From Stieleria maiorica (GTDB lineage Bacteria; Planctomycetota; Planctomycetia; Pirellulales; Pirellulaceae), in contig NZ_CP036264.1 in NCBI RefSeq assembly GCF_008035925.1, positions 2,348,443 to 2,412,442 of the forward strand: a stretch of DNA of 64,000 bases. The letters run 5' to 3'. How positions within the stretch are numbered: position 1 is the first letter of the stretch; each line of letters opens with the position of its first letter. This document shows, one piece after another, positions 54,471-63,620 of the stretch. Both the position numbers and the translations under genes were made by a program. The notes under the pieces were generated by a model. The model was given only the letters and a program-made list of their open reading frames with translations, made no database searches and had not been told where the DNA came from.

Positions 54471-55856
54471 ATGCCATTGCGGCTTTTCATTCTGCTCAAC
54501 GTCCTGATCACGCTGGTGACACCCTTGACCGGCCAAAACGCAACGCACCGTATCGAATCATTTGACGCAAGCGACGGTCTGCCGCCTGGCTGGTCGGTGG
54601 TCGCCGGGGACTGGAAAACGTCCGAGGGGAAACTGCAGGTCCGTTCGATGGATTCGGACAGCTACATCACCTTTGGCGATCCGTCATGGAAGAATTATCA
54701 GGTCGAAGCCGAGGTGACGTTCATCAAGGTGCGTGAACCGTCGCGTTGGATTTCATTGCTGGTGCGCGCTGACGAGGACGGTACGACGCCATGGTCTCAG
54801 GTTCCGGTCCGGTTTGACGCGACACGCAAGAACGGGGTGGAGTTTGCCGTTCGCACAGCGCCGGATCAGTGGAGCGTGCGTCAGGTGGCTGCCGCGGATG
54901 CACCGTGCCGGCTGAACCAACCGCGACGGTTGCGAGTGACGGTTCGGGAGACGTTTGTCGAAGCGTATCTGGACGACCAAAAGGTGCTCGAAAGCCATTA
55001 TTGTGTCGACCGCCGGCGAGGATGTGTCGGGCTGGGCGCCAGTGGTTGCATCGCCAGTTTCGACAACGTTTCGGTTCGCTTGCTGCCCGACGACGGGGAC
55101 GCGGTAGCGACGCCCAGTGGAGCGTGTGAGACCGTAGCCCATCGCGGCTTTTCCGCCATCGCGCCTGAAAACACCTTGGCTGCCATCGACGAAGCGATCC
55201 GTGCCGGTGCCGACGGCTGCGAATTCGATGTCTATCAGTGCGGTGACGGAACCGTGGTGTTGATGCACGACAAAACGGTCGACCGCACCACCGATGGCAC
55301 GGGACGCATCACCGAACTGAGCTTGGAACAATTGCGGCAGCTGGATGCCGGATCCTGGAAAGACAAACGGTTTGCCGGAGAGCCCGTTCCGACGTTGAAA
55401 CAGGCGCTTGAGCGGCTGCGTGGAACGGGCTGCCAGCCGGTCATCGAGGTTAAGATGGAAGGCATTTCCAGACAGGTGATCGACGATGTGCGTGCGTTGG
55501 ACATGGTCGACCAAGTCGCGGTGATCGCGTTCAGCAAGACGGTGGTGCAAGAGATTCGTGAACTGGAACCGAAGCTCACCTGCGCGTGGCTTTACGGAGA
55601 GACGATCCCGGGCACGCCAGAGCAGCAAGCCGACTTTCTGCAGTCACAAGCCCGCGAGTGCAACGCGAGGATTTTGGATTTGAGCTACAAGATCCTCTCG
55701 CCGGAACTGGTCGCCGAACTGAAGACGCGCCGCCTGGGCGTCTGGACTTGGACCGTCAACGAAGCCGCCGTGATGCAAGCCTTGCGGCGCTGGGGCGTGG
55801 ACAGCATCACGACCGATCGGCCGAACCTGATGACGGCGGAATCGGTCGGACAGTGA
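54471..55856 (+). CDS. Secreted glycerophosphodiester phosphodiesterase with N-terminal beta-sandwich domain
   Basis: 461 residues from ATG 54471, which opens a signal peptide (LRLFILLNVLITLVTPLTGQ). Residues 25-215 form a beta-sandwich-like region (DGLPPGWSVVAGDWKTSEGKL) like DUF1080/laminin-G-type domains that may bind glycans or membranes. The GDPD domain follows: AHRGFSAIAPENTLAAI, EFDVYQ, and HDKTVDRTTDGTG carry the His-Arg-Gly, Glu-x-Asp and His-Asp catalytic residues. It releases glycerol phosphate from deacylated phospholipids. Its 3' end overlaps the convergent peptidase gene by 50 bases. Confidence 0.9.
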   Translation: MPLRLFILLNVLITLVTPLTGQNATHRIESFDASDGLPPGWSVVAGDWKTSEGKLQVRSMDSDSYITFGDPSWKNYQVEAEVTFIKVREPSRWISLLVRADEDGTTPWSQVPVRFDATRKNGVEFAVRTAPDQWSVRQVAAADAPCRLNQPRRLRVTVRETFVEAYLDDQKVLESHYCVDRRRGCVGLGASGCIASFDNVSVRLLPDDGDAVATPSGACETVAHRGFSAIAPENTLAAIDEAIRAGADGCEFDVYQCGDGTVVLMHDKTVDRTTDGTGRITELSLEQLRQLDAGSWKDKRFAGEPVPTLKQALERLRGTGCQPVIEVKMEGISRQVIDDVRALDMVDQVAVIAFSKTVVQEIRELEPKLTCAWLYGETIPGTPEQQADFLQSQARECNARILDLSYKILSPELVAELKTRRLGVWTWTVNEAAVMQALRRWGVDSITTDRPNLMTAESVGQ

Positions 55857-57993
55857 CGCCCAGGTGATGGAATAGAAACGCGCACGTGTCGACCATCTGT
55901 TCGATCTTTTGCGACAATCCGGAATCACCGCCGTGCCCGGCATTGGCACTGGTGCGCAGCAACACCGGCAGCCCCGAAACGGACGCCGCCTGCAGCCGCG
56001 CCGTCATTTTTCGTGATTGCATGGGGTCGACGCGTGGGTCGTTTGCGCCGGTGAAAAAGATCACCGCCGGGTATTCGGTTTGATCGATCACATTGTGCAG
56101 CGGCGAATAGGCACGCATGGCTTTGAAATGTTCAGGATTTTTGACCGTCCCGAATTCGGGGATGTTGAAAGATCCGTTGGGCGATAACTCGACTCGCAGC
56201 ATGTCGTAGATACCGACGGAGGAAAGGACGCACCGCGCCAGGTCCGGATGCTGGGTGAGTGTGGCGCCCATCAACAATCCGCCGTTGGATCCGCCCATGA
56301 TCGCCAGTTGGTCGGACGTCGTGTAGTTGTTGTCGATCAAGTAGCGTGCTGCGGCCGCGAAGTCGTCAAACACGTTTTGTTTTTTGGTCAAGTTGCCGTC
56401 CAGATGCCACGCTTCGCCGTATTCGCCACCACCACGAAGATTGGCAACGACATAAGTGACGCCCTGTTCAAACAGCACCTTGTTGCTGGCGTTGAATCGG
56501 GGCGTCAAATTAATTCCATAGCCACCGTAACCGTACAGGACCAACGGTCCGGGGCCGTTGACCGATGCCGGTCGCATGATGTTAACCGGGACTTTAGTCC
56601 CGTCTTTGGAAATGGCAAACTCGCGAGTCACATGCACATCACTCATGTCGACCGGAGACTCGCTGGACAATCGTGTCTTGCGGGTCATTTGGTTGGATGC
56701 GTCATGGTGCATCCATTGCGTCGGATCGACGTAGGAACTGTTGTAAAACAGGATGTCGTCCCCGCCGAGCGGCTCGATCCCGTCGACGCTGGAAATCGGC
56801 AATTGCCTCGGCTTGGGCAGGGCGTTGCCGTCGCGGTCAAAGACGCGGACTTCCGAGGGGCCGCCGAGTTGGTAGGTGACGTAAATTCGGTTTTCGGTCG
56901 CGACCAGGCTGGGCGGTGCGCGATAGAAACTGGTCACGACCGTGTCCTCTCCCTCGGGAATCAACGGATCGATCAACGCACCTTTGGACGTGATCGTTGG
57001 AAGGCGAACGATTTTACCGCGAGGGGCCCCCTGACGCGTGATCGCGAGGATAGCGCCGCTGGGTTCGAAGGTCGCTTGAACCAGTTTGTCTCCAAAACGG
57101 CTGATCTGGGTCCATTGCCCGTCGGCCCGACGCACGTAATGCGCGAACTCGCCGCCGTCGCCGTTTTGGACGTTGCATAACACGTTGCCGGACTGCTGGT
57201 GCACTTCGACTTCGATCTCGGCAATCCGCGGGAATCCTTTGCCCAATTCGAACCGATCTTCGGTGCTGTCGGTTCCGAGACGATGGAAGTAGAGTTGCTG
57301 GTAGAAATTCAGATCGACCTCGTCCCGTTCCCCTGGACGTGGGTGCCGCGTGTAATAAAACCCCTCGCCGTCAGGAGCCCATGCTAAATCGCCGCCGGCC
57401 GTTCCCGAATTCACTCGCGGAACGACTTCGAAAACTTGGCGACCATCGGTGGTGTCGATGACCGTCACGTCCCCGATCTCACTGCCGCCGCTGGAAAGTG
57501 AGATGGCGACCAGCGATCCGTCGGGCGATGGTTCGAACCAGTCGACCGACGTGGTGCCTTCGGCGTCGACCGTGTTGGGGTCAAACAACACGCGGGCACG
57601 ATCGGGATGGTCGAGTGATTCAAACGTGACCAGAAAAGGTTGTTCCTTGGGCGGTTGACGCTTCATCGCAAAGAACTGCCCTGCGGCATGACGAACGCTG
57701 CTGTATGACACCTGTTCGGCCGACATCACCTCGGTCACACGTTTGCGAATCGCGTCGACATCGGGAAGAGCGTCCAAATAATCTCGCGCATACGCATTTT
57801 GGGCTTCGCTCCAACGCTTCACTTCCGCGTCGTTCCAGTCCTCCAGCCAACGATAGTTGTCAACGACGTCGACTCCGTGGTAGGTGTCCGTGGTCGGGGA
57901 GGTGCGCGTTTTCGGGGGCTGGGCCGGGGCGAAGTTTTGCGACAAAACGAACAGTGCCCCACAGATCAAAGACTTCAAGTGCTGGTCGTGCAT
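55807..57993 (-). CDS. Secreted prolyl oligopeptidase (S9A)
   Basis: 728 residues from ATG 57993 (a GTG lies three codons earlier). Signal peptide (HLKSLICGALFVLSQNFAPA), then the S9 propeller opening DTYHGVDVVDNYRWLED, a seven-bladed propeller region and the catalytic domain: Ser about 569 in GGSNGGLLMG, Asp in TGANDPRVDP, and His in NAGHGG. It cleaves short proline-containing peptides, here probably in the periplasm. The C-terminal 17 codons overlap the glycerophosphodiesterase gene on the other strand. Confidence 0.95.
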   Translation of the reverse strand: MHDQHLKSLICGALFVLSQNFAPAQPPKTRTSPTTDTYHGVDVVDNYRWLEDWNDAEVKRWSEAQNAYARDYLDALPDVDAIRKRVTEVMSAEQVSYSSVRHAAGQFFAMKRQPPKEQPFLVTFESLDHPDRARVLFDPNTVDAEGTTSVDWFEPSPDGSLVAISLSSGGSEIGDVTVIDTTDGRQVFEVVPRVNSGTAGGDLAWAPDGEGFYYTRHPRPGERDEVDLNFYQQLYFHRLGTDSTEDRFELGKGFPRIAEIEVEVHQQSGNVLCNVQNGDGGEFAHYVRRADGQWTQISRFGDKLVQATFEPSGAILAITRQGAPRGKIVRLPTITSKGALIDPLIPEGEDTVVTSFYRAPPSLVATENRIYVTYQLGGPSEVRVFDRDGNALPKPRQLPISSVDGIEPLGGDDILFYNSSYVDPTQWMHHDASNQMTRKTRLSSESPVDMSDVHVTREFAISKDGTKVPVNIMRPASVNGPGPLVLYGYGGYGINLTPRFNASNKVLFEQGVTYVVANLRGGGEYGEAWHLDGNLTKKQNVFDDFAAAARYLIDNNYTTSDQLAIMGGSNGGLLMGATLTQHPDLARCVLSSVGIYDMLRVELSPNGSFNIPEFGTVKNPEHFKAMRAYSPLHNVIDQTEYPAVIFFTGANDPRVDPMQSRKMTARLQAASVSGLPVLLRTSANAGHGGDSGLSQKIEQMVDTCAFLFHHLGVTVRPIPPSSGSADRS

Positions 57994-58410
57994 AGCGATC
58001 ACGGTTGATTGGGAAGAAACGCCTCAGGTAACGTTCGATTGAATTGCAACGCGACGGCGGCGTCTACCGGGGTGCGAGCCGTCCCCAGAGAAACACTGGA
58101 TTTTTGTAACAAACTGTATCGTCTTTGGTCTGGTGGTGGACGGCGATGAGCGTTTGGCACTCGGATCGGCAACGATCACGGACTTGCAGCGGGGCGGATT
58201 GGGTCCGATTCGTTAGAAAAACCGCGTCTTCGCGGCGGAGTTGACGTCGCCAAGGGGAACCGGATGGAGATGGGCGGTGCCCCGAAAAAAGCCCGGAACA
58301 GTTATTGCTGAGTATTGGCAACCACCACTAGAGGGCCGCTATACTAACGTTTCAGGCTTCTCTGCGATTGGGGCGTCGCACTTTTCAAGTTCACGCAACG
58401 ATTGCCAGCG
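57994..58410. other. Divergent intergenic region ahead of the kinase-receiver gene
   Basis: About 410 bases with no gene. It holds a possible promoter at 58315-58345 for the kinase gene. Nothing else recognised. Confidence 0.5.
58315..58345 (+). promoter_or_regulatory. Candidate sigma-70-type promoter
   Basis: TATACT at 58340-58345 is a near-consensus -10 box, with TTGGCA at 58315-58320 as a weak -35 at a slightly long 19-base spacing. It sits 65 bases before the kinase start codon. The match is by eye only. Confidence 0.35.
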
Positions 58411-59865
58411 ATGTGTAGCCCGCATCAAGAAACGTCGACTGTCATTCCCGTGCCCGGGACCAGTGGCGAACAGCTGGCAGCGACGCAGCACACCCATTGT
58501 GACAAACTGCAATTGTTCTTGCAGCGGTTGAAAGCCTCCGGTGCATTCGACAGCGACCAAATTCAACGGATCGAAAACGAATACACCGCGTTGTGGCATT
58601 CGGAGGAATCGTTTGATCACATTTCGTTGCTTCAGCCCGGTGATCAAATCGAGCGGTTTGTGATCGATCAAATGTTGGGTTGTGGTGGCGAAGCCCACGT
58701 GTTTCGGGCTCACGAATCAGAAACGGGGCGGGTCGCGGCGATCAAAGTGCTGCACAACGCGCATACCAGCGAGCGTTTCCATCGCGAAATGAAAATGGTG
58801 CAACAGATGGCGCACCCGAACATCGTGACGGCGTATGAAGTCGGCGAGATTCACGGGATGCCGTTCATCGCGATGGAGCTGGTGGCGGGGCCCGATCTGA
58901 ACGCGTTGGTCTATGACAACGGACCGATACATTGGAGGCAAGCTTCGGCATACATTCTGCAGGTGGTCCGTGCGCTCTCTCATGCCCATTGTCGTGAACT
59001 GGTGCATCGCGACATCAAACCGGGCAACATCATGCTCAACGGCGACGATCAGGTGAAGCTGCTTGATCTGGGGCTGGCATCGATGCGTCTCGATTCGGGG
59101 AACGACGAAACGCACTCGATCCACTTGACGCGTGAAACGCAGATCGCAGGGACTTTGCCTTACATGGCTCCCGAACAGGCGAGAAGCCTTGCCAAGGCGG
59201 ACGTCCGATCGGACATCTTCAGCCTCGGTGCCACCTGGTTTTATCTGTTGACGGGGAAGACTCGGGTGCGGGGCAAGACATTCGCGCGGCAGTACAAAAA
59301 CCTGGTGGCGAAACGCCGCTTTCGAGAGATTCCCGAGGATGGTTTGCCGCCGAATTTGCACCGGATCTACTCAAAGATGGTCGCCTACGATCGTCGTCGG
59401 CGCTACCAGAGTTGCGAGGAACTTGAGCGTGACCTTAGCCAGGCGATGTCGGAGATGGGGCAGACGGTCACGACCAAACAACTTAGCGTGTTGATCGTCG
59501 AAGACAGTCAGTCGGACATGTTGCTGGCGGTCGAGTTGCTAAAGATGGCCAACGACAGTGTGATGATTCATCAGGCGACCAGTTTGGCCGAAGCGATCAC
59601 TCTGCACCGAGAGAATGACGTCGATTTGGTCTTCTTGGACCTGACGCTTCCCGATAGCGCCGGTGTTGCCACGGTCGAGCGTTTTCACGCCGAAGATCCG
59701 GACGTGCCGATCGTGGTGTTGACGGGGCTGTCCGATGAACAGACGGCCCAGGCCTGTGTCGCGGCCGGGGCCAGCGACTTTATCCCCAAGGACAATCTGA
59801 CTGCCCACAAGCTGGAGCGGGTGATTTTTGTGACCTTCAGTCGCCACACCGCCTCGGGGGATTAA
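58411..59865 (+). CDS. Serine/threonine protein kinase fused to a C-terminal receiver domain
   Basis: 484 residues. Residues 1-75 are a helical N-terminus. The Hanks-type kinase (about 78-350) has glycine loop LGCGGEAHV, ATP Lys112 (AAIKVL), catalytic Asp201 in HRDIKPGN, metal-binding Asp219 in DLGLAS and APEQ in the activation segment. After about residue 355 comes a receiver domain: LSVLIVEDSQSD, Asp about 410 in LVFLDLTLPDS, VLTGL and FIPKDN. No membrane helix, so it is cytoplasmic. Ser/Thr kinase and phospho-Asp receiver in one chain suggests His-Asp control of the kinase. A TTG at 58402 is an alternative start. Confidence 0.93.
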   Translation: MCSPHQETSTVIPVPGTSGEQLAATQHTHCDKLQLFLQRLKASGAFDSDQIQRIENEYTALWHSEESFDHISLLQPGDQIERFVIDQMLGCGGEAHVFRAHESETGRVAAIKVLHNAHTSERFHREMKMVQQMAHPNIVTAYEVGEIHGMPFIAMELVAGPDLNALVYDNGPIHWRQASAYILQVVRALSHAHCRELVHRDIKPGNIMLNGDDQVKLLDLGLASMRLDSGNDETHSIHLTRETQIAGTLPYMAPEQARSLAKADVRSDIFSLGATWFYLLTGKTRVRGKTFARQYKNLVAKRRFREIPEDGLPPNLHRIYSKMVAYDRRRRYQSCEELERDLSQAMSEMGQTVTTKQLSVLIVEDSQSDMLLAVELLKMANDSVMIHQATSLAEAITLHRENDVDLVFLDLTLPDSAGVATVERFHAEDPDVPIVVLTGLSDEQTAQACVAAGASDFIPKDNLTAHKLERVIFVTFSRHTASGD

Positions 59866-60023
59866 CGTGCGGGACGCAGTTGGTGTTTCGCCTTGAGGGA
59901 CCGTCCAGCTGAGGACAGAGGTGAAACGCGACAAACCCAAATGATCTGGCCGACTGGGTAAGAGCTAGTCGGTGGGTTGGGGGGACGACGTCCTTTCTAG
60001 GTCGTCGCGGTGAACCCCACGGG

Positions 60024-60048
60024 CGACGGCCCGGAAGGGCCATCGTAC
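60024..60048 (-). repeat. Palindromic repeat family G, copy 2
   Basis: Exact 25-base reverse complement of 23456-23480, in the convergent junction between the kinase-receiver gene and the CBS gene. Confidence 0.88.
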
Positions 60049-60068
60049 ATGGAGCAGCGCGAAAGCGT

Positions 60069-61004
60069 TTAACGCATCGATGGTGGCAGCGAGTCGGCCA
60101 GCGGGCTCAAGTACAGCGGGCTCGCTCGGTGGCGTTCCGGATCGGGACGGAGCAGATCGGCCGCGGCCTCCAGCAAGTCACGTCGACTGATTTGACCGAC
60201 CAACTTGCCTCCGCTGACGATCGGCACGCGCCGGTAGGGCGAATTGAGGAACAGCTGTGCGATTTGCAGGATGTCCGCGTTGGGGCCCAGCGTGAGTGCG
60301 GCGGTGTCGGCAAATTCACCGACCTCGCGTTCTCGGGCGGACTCCTTCACCGAGTCGCTGACGCCTCCCCGGCGAACGCGGTCGGCAACTTCGACTGCGA
60401 TCCGGTGCTGTGCCCGCAAGACGTCGCGGCGACTGACTTGGCCGGCCAGTTTTTCGCCGAGCAGGATGGGCAGGCGGCGGTACGGTGTTTGTTCGAACTT
60501 TTCCGCGACGTCGTGCAAGCAGTCGTTTTCGCCGATGATCCGGTTTCGATCCAGGTTCATGTAGGATCCGACATTGGTCCCCGGCACCTGGTCGTAAATT
60601 GCAGCGACCAACACCCGCATGGCAGTCTTTTCGGAGAAGATGCCCAGGAAATTCCCTCGCTCATCGACCACCGGAGCCCCCGAGATGCGTTTGCTGAGGA
60701 TGTGATCGATGGATTGAAAGACATCGTCGTCGCGTGAGAGCGTGATCAGATCTCGCTTCATGAACTCGCGGACCTTGGGCGCGCTGATCCCCAAATCGAG
60801 CGCCGCGGCCATCGGGCCGGTCATCGCCCGCATGCAGGACTTTTCGCTAAAGACACCGGCGTATTGGCCTTGATCATCCACGACCGGAGCCCCGGAGATG
60901 TTGTCTCGCAACAGCCTCGCGACACCATCGAGAACCTTGGTGTGCGGGGAGAGCGTTACCAATTGGCGACGCATGAAATCCTGGGCCACTTTCACTTCGT
61001 TCAT
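60069..61004 (-). CDS. Protein with four CBS domains
   Basis: 311 residues consisting of two Bateman modules: CBS1 (about 8-60, DNISGAPVVDDQGQYAGVFSE), CBS2 (about 75-135, KRISGAPVVDERGNFLGIFSE), CBS3 (about 145-205, TPYRRLPILLGEKLAGQVSRRDVL) and CBS4 (about 235-290, SPYRRVPIVSGGKLVGQISRRDLL). CBS1/2 and CBS3/4 are more alike within their pairs, suggesting duplication of half modules. CBS pairs bind adenine nucleotides. No catalytic domain, so it presumably regulates another protein. Confidence 0.9.
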   Translation of the reverse strand: MNEVKVAQDFMRRQLVTLSPHTKVLDGVARLLRDNISGAPVVDDQGQYAGVFSEKSCMRAMTGPMAAALDLGISAPKVREFMKRDLITLSRDDDVFQSIDHILSKRISGAPVVDERGNFLGIFSEKTAMRVLVAAIYDQVPGTNVGSYMNLDRNRIIGENDCLHDVAEKFEQTPYRRLPILLGEKLAGQVSRRDVLRAQHRIAVEVADRVRRGGVSDSVKESAREREVGEFADTAALTLGPNADILQIAQLFLNSPYRRVPIVSGGKLVGQISRRDLLEAAADLLRPDPERHRASPLYLSPLADSLPPSMR

Positions 61005-61529
61005 CTCAAGTCACTCACTGATTGAAGAATTGTCCTAAGTCCTCGATAGTCGCTCGGGTTGAACACGCCTGTTCAGATCCCGAAGCCCACCCCGCAGCCG
61101 TCGGCTCCTCCCCTGCGATTGAAGCTGGTCGAATAAAAAAGATGATTGCTGCGTCGCCGAGCGAGCGCTGCCAGATAAGGCCCCCAGCAATAACTATAGC
61201 GGGTGCACCGGCCAGATGCGACATTCTGTCAACTTGCCGCCATTTTTTTGGTGTCCCGGACACCGCGAACAGTCTGTTTAGGGACACTGAACGCGTGGGG
61301 ACAGACCTCGGATATTAGCCCTGCAATCCCCAAAATCCGACGGCTCCCTTCTCCCCCGGCTTTGCGGGGGAGAAGGGCTGGGGATGAGGGGGCAGGCGGC
61401 GGCGATGCGAGGACCGACGACAGGGAGACAGACGCAGGGCGACACGGGGCCAGGCCCAGCGCCACCGTCTGTGATGGGGGTCGGCTTGATTGGATTCGTT
61501 CGGGGGGATCAGGGGGGGAAATCGAAAAA

Positions 61530-61603
61530 GCCCACGGATGGCAGCGCGTCCCCACGGATCCCGGACCGGATCTCATCCGTGGGTACGCATTGCCATCCGC
61601 GGG
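61530..61603. repeat. Palindromic repeat family A, copy 2
   Basis: Left arm GCCCACGGATGGCAGCGCGT and a mismatched right arm (TCCGTGGGTACGCATTGCCA...) ending at 61603. Same layout as 9932-10006 but the stem is imperfect. Confidence 0.82.
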
Positions 61604-61614
61604 AAAAACGTGCT

Positions 61615-61666
61615 CGGAACTCTGCGGGGACAGACCCCGGCGGAACTCTGCGGGGACAGACCCCGG
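61615..61666. repeat. Repeat family I, perfect 26-base tandem pair
   Basis: CGGAACTCTG followed by CGGGGACAGACCCCGG, twice (61615-61640 and 61641-61666). The core GGGGACAGACCCC is a near palindrome. Further cores: 61297-61308, 63423-63435, 63687-63701 (variant) and 63711-63726. Confidence 0.88.
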
Positions 61667-61826
61667 TGGCCGACTGATGAGCGGGGCGAAAACCTGAGGA
61701 TCGACAACGGAAAGTCGGCGCGCTCGCTCAGGGAGGGCGGCGGTTCTGGTATACAGTTTCGATCCCCCGCGGGCTGCGTGTGCGGCGCGCGATCCGATTT
61801 CGATTTTTCGCTGGAAAGAACAACTG

Positions 61827-62411
61827 ATGCGACACCACTTTTTGACCTTGGTTCTCGGGCTCCTGGTCGGCACCTGGAGCGTTGCGGGTGGCCCGTCGGC
61901 CCGTGCGGCTGACGTCTATGACTATGACGGCGTGCATTCCTCAGTCAGTTTCAAAGCGAGGCACTTGGACATCAGCTGGATCCATGGCCGATTCAATGAG
62001 GTCTCGGGGACGTTCTCCCTGGATCGTCAGGATCCGTCAAAGTCCACCTTCGCGCTGACGATCAAGGCCGACAGCATCGACACGGCCAACAAGGCCCGCG
62101 ATGAGCACCTGCGTCAACCCGATTACTTCGATACGAAACAATTCCCCACGATCGAATTCCGCAGCACCAGCGTCAAACCGATCGACGGTGGATACGAGGT
62201 GACGGGGGACTTCACCATGCACGGCACGACCAACCAGATCACACTCGTCTTGATGGGCGGAAAGGAGCATGATTTCAAGAAGGTCAAGCGGGTCGCGTTT
62301 TCCACGGAGCTTTCACTCAAACGCAGCGATTACGGTTTTGACGCGCGAGCGATTGGCCCGATCGGTGACACGGCGTTGATCATGATTGACTGTGAAGGCG
62401 TTCGCGAATAA
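61827..62411 (+). CDS. YceI-family secreted lipocalin-like protein
   Basis: 194 residues with a signal peptide (FLTLVLGLLVGTWSVAGG ... ARAA). YceI barrel signature: DGVHSSVSFKARHLDISWIHGRFNEVSG (SxVxFxxxH and GxF), LRQPDYFDTKQFPTIEFRS, and DFTMHGTTNQITL. Members are periplasmic barrels that bind isoprenoid-type lipids. Three bases upstream of a membrane protein gene, so probably co-transcribed. Confidence 0.93.
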   Translation: MRHHFLTLVLGLLVGTWSVAGGPSARAADVYDYDGVHSSVSFKARHLDISWIHGRFNEVSGTFSLDRQDPSKSTFALTIKADSIDTANKARDEHLRQPDYFDTKQFPTIEFRSTSVKPIDGGYEVTGDFTMHGTTNQITLVLMGGKEHDFKKVKRVAFSTELSLKRSDYGFDARAIGPIGDTALIMIDCEGVRE

Positions 62412-62414
62412 CTG

Positions 62415-63380
62415 ATGCCAGATCCGATCCTGTACGCCCGGGCGATCCTGGCCGCCCTAATCGCCAGCGCCGTGATTGTCGCGGCGTTGGTGTGGCCGCG
62501 GCGATCTTCGACGCCGGCCTGGATCAACACGGCGTCCGGCATCGCGATCGGAATCGGCTTGATAGCGGGGCTGTGGGTCGGATCGGTTCACGTGTCGGTG
62601 CCGCCAGCGACCGCGCTCGATCGGCTGCTCCTGCTCATCCTGCCCGCCGTGCTGTTGGTCGAATGGGCCGCAGCGCTGCCGCGTGTGGCAACCGGGTTCG
62701 TCTGGCTGTTGCGGATCAGCCTGGTGTTGCTGGTCCCACGCGTTTTGTTGCACGGTTCGGTTTACGTGAATAATCCCGACGAGTGGACCGTCTGGCAATC
62801 AGCGATCACGATCGGCGTCTGCTGGACCTTGCTGTCAATTTGTTGGGGGGGACTGTTGACGTTGGCCCGTCGCAGCCCAGGGATTTCGATTCCCGTCAGT
62901 CTATGTCTGTCGCTGCAAGCGGCGGCCGCAACGGTGATGATGGCGGGCTATCTCAAAGGCGGTGAGGCGGCGATGCCGATCGTCGCAGCGTTGTTGGGAA
63001 CTGCGATCGTGGTTTGGGCAGTCCGCGGTCGTCGACGCGGGCCGGTCGACGAGCGGCCATTGTTGCTGCCGCCTGTTTTGATCGGCGTCGGCGTGATCGG
63101 CCTGTTCGGGATCTTGTTCATCGGCCACTTCTTCGGACGCGTGACCGACGGCCGGGCCGTAACGATCGGTGTCGCGCCCGTGCTGGTTTGGGTCGCTGAG
63201 CTGCGGCCGTTGAAACAGCAACGGCCGTGGATTGTGGGGGCCATTCGGCTCGCTCTGGTTTCGATCCCACTGCTGGTCACCCTAGCGCTGGCCAAACGCG
63301 ATTACGATCGCGATCTGGCACCGCTGGTCGTGATGACCTCGGTGGATGTTCTCACCGAGTCGGCACTCGGCTCGCCGTGA
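62415..63380 (+). CDS. Polytopic membrane protein of unknown function
   Basis: 321 residues with about ten hydrophobic helices (ILAALIASAVIVAALVW; LLLLILPAVLLVEWAAAL; LLLPPVLIGVGVIGLFGILFIG) and few charged loops. No transporter motif recognised. Follows yceI by three bases. An intact frame with high third-position GC. Confidence 0.75.
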   Translation: MPDPILYARAILAALIASAVIVAALVWPRRSSTPAWINTASGIAIGIGLIAGLWVGSVHVSVPPATALDRLLLLILPAVLLVEWAAALPRVATGFVWLLRISLVLLVPRVLLHGSVYVNNPDEWTVWQSAITIGVCWTLLSICWGGLLTLARRSPGISIPVSLCLSLQAAAATVMMAGYLKGGEAAMPIVAALLGTAIVVWAVRGRRRGPVDERPLLLPPVLIGVGVIGLFGILFIGHFFGRVTDGRAVTIGVAPVLVWVAELRPLKQQRPWIVGAIRLALVSIPLLVTLALAKRDYDRDLAPLVVMTSVDVLTESALGSP

Positions 63381-63620
63381 CCGCCTGTTTTCGCACATTG
63401 CCTTGTCGTGCCGGGGTCTTATGGGGACAGACCCTAGGACAGCGCCACTTTGGCGTAGCTACGCTCGAAGCGAGCGTGGAAACCCCCGGGAATCCACCTT
63501 CTGGCGAAGGTAGCTACGTTCGACCGGTGATTCACGGTGTTTCTTGAGCAAAGCGGCGCTGTCCAGCTAGGCTCCTGGCCTGAGTTGGTTCGTCTGGGGA
63601 GGTCAGGGGGAATCGAAAAA

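Larger units (their letters stand above)
61005..61826. other. Repeat-rich divergent intergenic region
   Basis: About 820 bases between the CBS and YceI genes. Holds family I at 61297-61308, family A copy 2 (61530-61603) and a tandem pair of family I (61615-61666). A hairpin CTCCCCCGGCTTTGCGGGGGAG is near 61351. A 90-residue frame at 61015-61287 and longer frames across the repeats have no protein-like pattern. Confidence 0.6.

Noticed and set aside
56248..57180. 310-residue plus-strand frame over the prolyl oligopeptidase gene
   Set aside because: Antisense shadow; the peptidase triad on the minus strand is intact.
61015..61287. 90-residue minus-strand frame between the CBS and yceI genes
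   Set aside because: No ribosome site or domain; lies in a repeat-rich spacer.
61229..61873. 214-residue minus-strand frame
   Set aside because: Made of translated family A and I repeats and overlaps the yceI start.
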